Positions 6,330-10,155 of a stretch of DNA of 10,155 nt are shown piece by piece. Numbering within the stretch: the stretch's first letter is position 1; each line of letters opens with the position of its first letter. The notes under the pieces are model-generated. The model was given only the letters and a program-made list of their open reading frames with translations, made no database searches and had not been told where the DNA came from. The translations under genes were made by a program, and so were the position numbers. Source of the DNA: Legionellaceae bacterium (lineage in GTDB: Bacteria; Pseudomonadota; Gammaproteobacteria; Legionellales; Legionellaceae); NCBI GenBank assembly GCA_023266075.1, contig JAHFRX010000046.1, positions 1 to 10,155 of the forward strand, written 5' to 3'.

Positions 6330-7211
6330 ATGCAAGAACTTTTGGAGCGCTCGTACCTCAATCAATTCCATGGACTGATTTGCTTGATGCGCCCCAAGCA
6401 ATGGGTCAAAAATGGATTTGTAGCGGCACCACTTATTTTCTCAGGTGAGTTTTTAAACCCTCACGCAATCGAGCGTACGCTCATTGCCATCCTTCTATTT
6501 TGCCTTGCGGCATCAGCCACCTACATACTGAACGATTTACACGATATTGAAGAAGATAGAAAGCATCCTAAAAAATCGAAAACACGCCCCCTTGCCTCTG
6601 GCTTAGTTTCCGTTTCCTCAGCATGGATGTTACTGACACTCATCGTCGCTTTGCTCACTGTCAGTTGGTTTGTCATCCCATCGATGATGTGGATCATCAC
6701 GGTTTATATGGGTATTACCATAACCTACACTTTCTTTCTAAAACAACAACCCGTCATCGATTTATTTACCGTTGCCGTTGGCTTTGTGTTCCGTGTATAT
6801 GCAGGAGCGGTGGCGCTACTCGTGCCCGTCTCAAGCTGGATGTTTGTCACAACACTCTGCCTTGCTTTATATTTAGCTGCTATTAAACGTCGTCAAGAGT
6901 ATCGTCAAGCCGGTACTGGCAGTCGTAAAGTGCTTGAAAAATACTCGGTGCATCTCCTCGATTATTACGCTGAGATGTCTGCAACAGGCGCACTACTGTT
7001 TTATAGTATGTTCGTCTTATCTTCAAAACCGCAATTGGTCTTAACTATTCCGCTCGTATTATTTGGTTTATTTCGTTACGCATACATTGTCGATGCCAAA
7101 GAAGATGGTGAATCTCCCACCGACGCACTCTTAACCGACTGGCCGTTAATGGTAACGATAGGTATCTGGGTGGTCACATGTGTTTTTCTATTGAAAATGC
7201 ATCACACATGA
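6330..7211 (+). CDS. UbiA-family polyprenyl-phosphate phosphoribosyltransferase (Rv3806c-like DPPR synthase)
   Basis: A 293-residue membrane protein of the UbiA superfamily with about eight or nine hydrophobic segments. It resembles mycobacterial DPPR synthase, which transfers 5-phosphoribose from PRPP to a polyprenyl phosphate, rather than quinone prenyltransferases. Support: LMRPKQWVKN at 19-28, the Asp-rich motif NDLHDIEEDRKHP at 68-80 (N68, D69, D72, D76) that binds the metal-diphosphate, the KTRPLASG that follows, and the second conserved loop FLKQQPVIDLF at 136-146. Its neighbours supply the remaining steps to polyprenyl-phosphoryl-arabinose, which strongly favours this function. The start has no clear Shine-Dalgarno sequence; a later Met would cut into the RPKQWVKN motif, so 6330 is preferred. 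It overlaps the next gene by ATGA. Confidence 0.88.
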   Translation: MQELLERSYLNQFHGLICLMRPKQWVKNGFVAAPLIFSGEFLNPHAIERTLIAILLFCLAASATYILNDLHDIEEDRKHPKKSKTRPLASGLVSVSSAWMLLTLIVALLTVSWFVIPSMMWIITVYMGITITYTFFLKQQPVIDLFTVAVGFVFRVYAGAVALLVPVSSWMFVTTLCLALYLAAIKRRQEYRQAGTGSRKVLEKYSVHLLDYYAEMSATGALLFYSMFVLSSKPQLVLTIPLVLFGLFRYAYIVDAKEDGESPTDALLTDWPLMVTIGIWVVTCVFLLKMHHT

Positions 7212-7624
7212 TCACTTACCTCTATCTCGCTACACCGCTTATCACATGGTTCGTCGCCGGCAGTTTAAAATTCCTCATCAATAGCATCAAGGCTAAACAA
7301 TGGGCATTTGATTTGGTCGGCAATGGCGGGATGCCAAGCAATCATAGTGCCATTGTCACGAGCACAACGACTATGATTGCATTACAAGAAGGTATTCAGC
7401 ACCCCGCTTTTGGTATTGCATTCACTCTATCTTTCATCGTCATTTTAGATGCATACGGCTTACGACGAGCTGTTGGTAAGCATGCAACGCGACTGAATCA
7501 ACTTCACCCCAACACAACACCTCGATTACGTGAAAGAATGGGCCACACGTGCGCCGAAATTATAGGCGGCATCGTCGTAGGCGGTCTCGTCGCTGACTTC
7601 AGTTGGGCTATCTTTATTGGCTAA
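7208..7624 (+). CDS. DUF212 / divergent PAP2-family membrane protein, candidate DPPR phosphatase
   Basis: A small membrane protein of 138 residues related to Bacillus YuiD and the divergent PAP2 (acid phosphatase/vanadium haloperoxidase-related) family. Conserved marks are GGMPSNHSA at 40-48 (the PSxH element), DAYGLRRAVGKHA at 81-93, and MGHTCAEIIGG at 111-121; hydrophobic segments lie at about 3-24, 66-82 and 116-137. The ATG at 7208 is chosen because it overlaps the upstream stop in ATGA and gives the normal family length; an earlier in-frame ATG at 7178 would add ten atypical residues inside the upstream gene. The coupling to a DPPR-synthase-like gene suggests that it removes the 5-phosphate from polyprenyl-phosphoryl-5-phosphoribose, the step linked in mycobacteria to the PAP2 protein Rv3807c. 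Family membership is secure; this reaction is inferred. Confidence 0.85.
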   Translation: MITYLYLATPLITWFVAGSLKFLINSIKAKQWAFDLVGNGGMPSNHSAIVTSTTTMIALQEGIQHPAFGIAFTLSFIVILDAYGLRRAVGKHATRLNQLHPNTTPRLRERMGHTCAEIIGGIVVGGLVADFSWAIFIG

Positions 7625-7647
7625 CTTGTCTCAAAACTTGAGCAAAG
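7625..7647. repeat. Imperfect inverted repeat just after the PAP2-like stop codon
   Basis: CTTGTCTCAA (7625-7634) and TTGAGCAAAG (7638-7647) pair over ten positions with two mismatches and a three-base loop. There is no U-tract after it, so a simple intrinsic terminator is doubtful. It covers the -35 box of the possible ybiT promoter and could equally be an operator or a chance structure. Confidence 0.3.
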
Positions 7648-7666
7648 AGGTCATATCGCATAGAAT
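7638..7666 (+). promoter_or_regulatory. Possible promoter of the ybiT-like gene
   Basis: TTGAGC (7638-7643) and TAGAAT (7661-7666) are 17 bases apart, giving a predicted leader of about 23 bases. The -10 matches five of six consensus bases and the -35 four of six. Read-through from the ubiA operon is an alternative. Confidence 0.42.
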
Positions 7667-7695
7667 GTCGCGTCTTACAGTATTTTGAGTATAAA

Positions 7696-9285
7696 ATGAT
7701 TACCTTCAACCAACTCGGTATGACCTATGGTCAAAAATTATTGTTTTGTGATGTGAGCCTCACACTCAATACCAACAAAGCGTATGCTTTAGTCGGCGCC
7801 AACGGTTCTGGTAAATCTACTTTCTTTAAACTCATCACGGGTGAAGAAGAGCCCACCTCTGGTGACGTACTCATTCCCAAAGACGCAAGTATTGGCTGGC
7901 TTAAGCAAGATCAATTTCGCTATGAAAGCACACCCATTAAATCGATTGTCTATCAAGGTAAACCTAAACTTTGGCAAGCCTTACAAGAAAGAGAAGCTAT
8001 TTTTTTGGCAGAGAATTGGTCTTCTGAAGCCGGATATCGTTTAAGTGAACTTGAAGACATTATCCAACACGAAGATGGTTATGCTGCTGACGGACAAATA
8101 GAAACCATCCTGCTTGGCTTAGGGATCCCAGCAGATTACCACGAAAAACCACTTCATGCACTTTCTGGTGGCTATAAACTACGCGTTTTACTTGCACAAA
8201 CTTTATTTCAAAATCCAAGTATTCTACTGCTTGATGAACCGACGAACCACTTGGATATTGAGTCCATACAATGGCTAGAGAAGTTTTTAAAAAACTCATT
8301 TAAAGGCTTAGTGATTTTCATCTCTCATGATATTGATTTTATTAATCATTTGGCTGAAAATATCTACGATATTGATTTCGGTGAAATTCGTAAATACAAT
8401 GGAAACTATACCAAGTTTCTTGCCGAAAAAGCATTGCTTCAAGAGCAAAAACAACAAGAAATGAAGTCTGCTGAAGAGCGTATCGCACACTTACAAAAAT
8501 TTGTCGATCGCTTTAAAGCAAAAGCATCTAAAGCAGCTCAAGCACGCTCTAGAGTAAAAATGATTGAAAAAATTGAGCTCCCAGACGTTCTAAACTCCTC
8601 ACGGCTAGCACCTGCCATCCAATTTCAAGCACAAAAACCTTCCGCCAAACAAGTCTGTAAAGTCGAAGGTCTCAACAAAGCCTTTGGCGACAAATGTTTA
8701 TTTCAACACTTACGGCTAGAAATTAAGCGCGGTGATAGAATTGCTATCATGGGCGCCAATGGCAAGGGTAAATCGACACTCTTAAAGATTTTACTCAACA
8801 TCATTCCAAAAGACTCCGGTGAAATAACGTGGGGTAACGAAGTGAAGCTCAGCTATTTCTCACAAGATCACCATGATTTACTCCATCAATCCATGACGGT
8901 CTGGCAATGGCTAAATGATGCAGTCGCTCAGCGAACAGAACAACAATTACGAAAATCACTTGGGCAAATGCTCTTCACCAAAGACGCTGTCGACAAAAAT
9001 ATTTTGTCCTTAAGTGGCGGAGAGGCAGCTCGTTTGCTACTCACAAAGGTGATGTTAGAGTCACCTAATGTGTTGATACTCGACGAACCCACAAACCATC
9101 TGGATATCGAAACCATTGATGCTTTGGCCGATGCCTTGGTGAACTACCAAGGCACTGTGATTGCTGTCAGCCATAACCGTCATTTTATTGAAAAAATAGC
9201 AACACGCATTCTTTATTTCACTGAAGGGCAAAAAATTCATGACTATCGCCACGGTTATCAAGAGTGGTTAGAATCAATCGCATGA
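7696..9285 (+). CDS. ybiT: ABC-F family ATPase, YbiT type
   Basis: A 529-residue soluble protein with two ABC ATPase domains and no membrane segments, the length of E. coli YbiT (530). ABC-F proteins bind the ribosomal E site and affect peptidyl-transfer geometry or relieve stalling; YbiT's precise job is less well defined. Domain 1 has Walker A GANGSGKST (34-42), signature LSGGY (156-160) and Walker B ILLLDEPTNHLD (176-187). A charged helical linker (about 235-300, rich in Lys, Gln and Ala) is the ribosome-contacting segment of the family. Domain 2 has GANGKGKST (353-361), LSGGE (439-443) and VLILDEPTNHLD (459-470). All catalytic Glu residues are kept, so both sites should be active. Its TGA overlaps the convergent serS 3' end by 12 bases. 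Confidence 0.93.
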   Translation: MITFNQLGMTYGQKLLFCDVSLTLNTNKAYALVGANGSGKSTFFKLITGEEEPTSGDVLIPKDASIGWLKQDQFRYESTPIKSIVYQGKPKLWQALQEREAIFLAENWSSEAGYRLSELEDIIQHEDGYAADGQIETILLGLGIPADYHEKPLHALSGGYKLRVLLAQTLFQNPSILLLDEPTNHLDIESIQWLEKFLKNSFKGLVIFISHDIDFINHLAENIYDIDFGEIRKYNGNYTKFLAEKALLQEQKQQEMKSAEERIAHLQKFVDRFKAKASKAAQARSRVKMIEKIELPDVLNSSRLAPAIQFQAQKPSAKQVCKVEGLNKAFGDKCLFQHLRLEIKRGDRIAIMGANGKGKSTLLKILLNIIPKDSGEITWGNEVKLSYFSQDHHDLLHQSMTVWQWLNDAVAQRTEQQLRKSLGQMLFTKDAVDKNILSLSGGEAARLLLTKVMLESPNVLILDEPTNHLDIETIDALADALVNYQGTVIAVSHNRHFIEKIATRILYFTEGQKIHDYRHGYQEWLESIA

Positions 9286-10155
9286 AAATTTAGGCACAAT
9301 ACGCTCTTTACCTAAATAAGGTCTCAATACCTCAGGAACTAACACACTTCCATCGTGTTGTTGATAGTTTTCCAAAATAGCGATCAAGGTACGGCTTAAC
9401 GCAATTGCCGTCCCATTCAGCGTATAAGGGAAAATTTTCTTATTATCTTCTGTGCGATATCGAATATTGAGTCGTCGCGATTGAAAATCAGTACAATTAG
9501 ACGCTGACGTTACCTCGCCATATTTTTCCTCTGACTCACGTCCCGGCATCCACACTTCAATATCATATTTTTTATAAGCAACGGCACCGAGATCACCCGC
9601 GCAAATGCGCACAACGCGATAAGGAAGCCCAAGTTGCTGATAGATAGATTCTTCTATTGCTAAAATATGATTTAGAGCAGTCTCAGCATCTTCGGGTTTT
9701 GCGATTTGAAAGAGTTCGATTTTAGAAAATTGGTGCACACGATATAGTCCCTTACTTTCTCGTCCACCAGAGCCTGCCTCTCTTCGAAAACAATGACTTT
9801 CTGCGACATATTTCAACGGTAAAACATGCTCATCTAAAATCTCATCGGCATGCATCCCGCCCACCGGAATTTCTGCAGTTGCAATCAAACTTAAGTCAAG
9901 ATCTTCAATATGATAAATATTCGACTCTTCGCCACGTGGCGTAAAGCCGGCACCCAGTAAAATCGATTTTTTCACTAAATCAGGTGTAATCAACGGTGTG
10001 TATCCCTGACTTGCAGCAACTTTCATGGCAAAAGCTTTTAGTGCAAACTCAAGTAACACGGCATCATTTTTCAAAAAATAAAATTTTGAAGCTGAAACTT
10101 TAGCGCCATTTTCAAAATCAATTAAATCAAGTGTTTTACCAAGCTCCACATGATC
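9274..10155 (-). CDS. serS: Seryl-tRNA synthetase, catalytic part; 5' end outside window
   Basis: Class II aminoacyl-tRNA synthetase that charges tRNA-Ser with serine in the cytoplasm. The 294 visible residues are the catalytic domain; the N-terminal coiled-coil arm, normally about 100-130 residues, lies past the right edge. The GTG at 10149 is an internal Val in the DHVELG stretch, not the start. Class II motif 1 lies around TPLITPDLVK, the serine pocket in ATAEIPVGG, motif 2 is FRREAGSGGRESKGLYRVHQ with the expected Arg, and motif 3 is NGTAIALSRTLIAILENYQ with its Arg. The VTSASNCTDFQSRR stretch is also typical. The tail after LRPYLG is a short extension ending in Cys-Asp, encoded partly in the sequence overlapping the convergent ABC-F gene. 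Nothing suggests loss of function. Confidence 0.97.
   Translation of the reverse strand, partial: DHVELGKTLDLIDFENGAKVSASKFYFLKNDAVLLEFALKAFAMKVAASQGYTPLITPDLVKKSILLGAGFTPRGEESNIYHIEDLDLSLIATAEIPVGGMHADEILDEHVLPLKYVAESHCFRREAGSGGRESKGLYRVHQFSKIELFQIAKPEDAETALNHILAIEESIYQQLGLPYRVVRICAGDLGAVAYKKYDIEVWMPGRESEEKYGEVTSASNCTDFQSRRLNIRYRTEDNKKIFPYTLNGTAIALSRTLIAILENYQQHDGSVLVPEVLRPYLGKERIVPKFSCD

Noticed and set aside
5954..6448. Open frame of 164 codons on the plus strand across the dprE1 start and the ubiA start.
   Set aside because: It is antisense to conserved DprE1 sequence and out of frame with the conserved UbiA protein; its translation has no recognisable domain.
7178..7207. Earlier ATG for the PAP2-like gene, adding ten residues.
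   Set aside because: The added residues do not resemble the family N-terminus and the ATGA overlap at 7208 is the classic coupled start.
9274..9285. 12-base overlap of the 3' ends of ybiT and serS.
   Set aside because: Short tail-to-tail overlaps are common in compact bacterial genomes; both proteins keep all conserved motifs.

Overview
The window looks like a chromosomal stretch from a moderately AT-rich gammaproteobacterium. The protein types (an ankyrin-repeat protein, a small Legionella-style outer-membrane barrel, and ordinary proteobacterial NuoB, SerS and YbiT) suggest a host-associated lineage such as the Legionellales. That placement is an inference from protein character, not a proven assignment. 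No RNA gene, CRISPR array, insertion sequence or prophage was seen, and no gene-free gap reaches 300 bases.

Layout. At the left edge is the 3' part of nuoB (+). It is followed not by nuoC but by a convergent gene. Six genes then run on the minus strand. Read from right to left they are a DprE1-like FAD oxidase, a DprE2-like SDR reductase, a LysE/ArgO-type exporter, a secreted GH18-like protein, an outer-membrane beta-barrel protein, and an ankyrin-repeat protein that carries an HExxH motif. A 66-base divergent intergenic region separates dprE1 from a plus-strand pair: a UbiA-family phosphoribosyltransferase of the mycobacterial Rv3806c type, and a DUF212/divergent-PAP2 protein whose start overlaps it by 4 bases (ATGA). 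An ABC-F ATPase of the YbiT type (+) follows, and its 3' end overlaps the convergent 3' end of serS (-), which runs off the right edge.

The central feature is the divergent four-gene block at 4220-7624. In mycobacteria UbiA/Rv3806c joins PRPP to decaprenyl phosphate, a phosphatase removes the 5-phosphate, and DprE1 plus DprE2 epimerise C2 of the ribose to give decaprenyl-phosphoryl-D-arabinofuranose. All steps have a candidate gene here in a bacterium that does not look mycobacterial. The DUF212 protein is a candidate for the phosphatase step. The block should therefore make a polyprenyl-phosphate D-arabinofuranose donor for some surface glycan or glycoprotein. No arabinosyltransferase is present in the window, so the acceptor is unknown. 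The DprE1-like protein has Ala where mycobacterial DprE1 has the benzothiazinone-reactive Cys387.

The left third holds envelope or secreted functions: the GH18-like protein and barrel form a likely two-gene operon, and the ankyrin protein, with its own strong sigma70-like promoter and almost no leader, may be a host-directed ankyrin/metallopeptidase hybrid.
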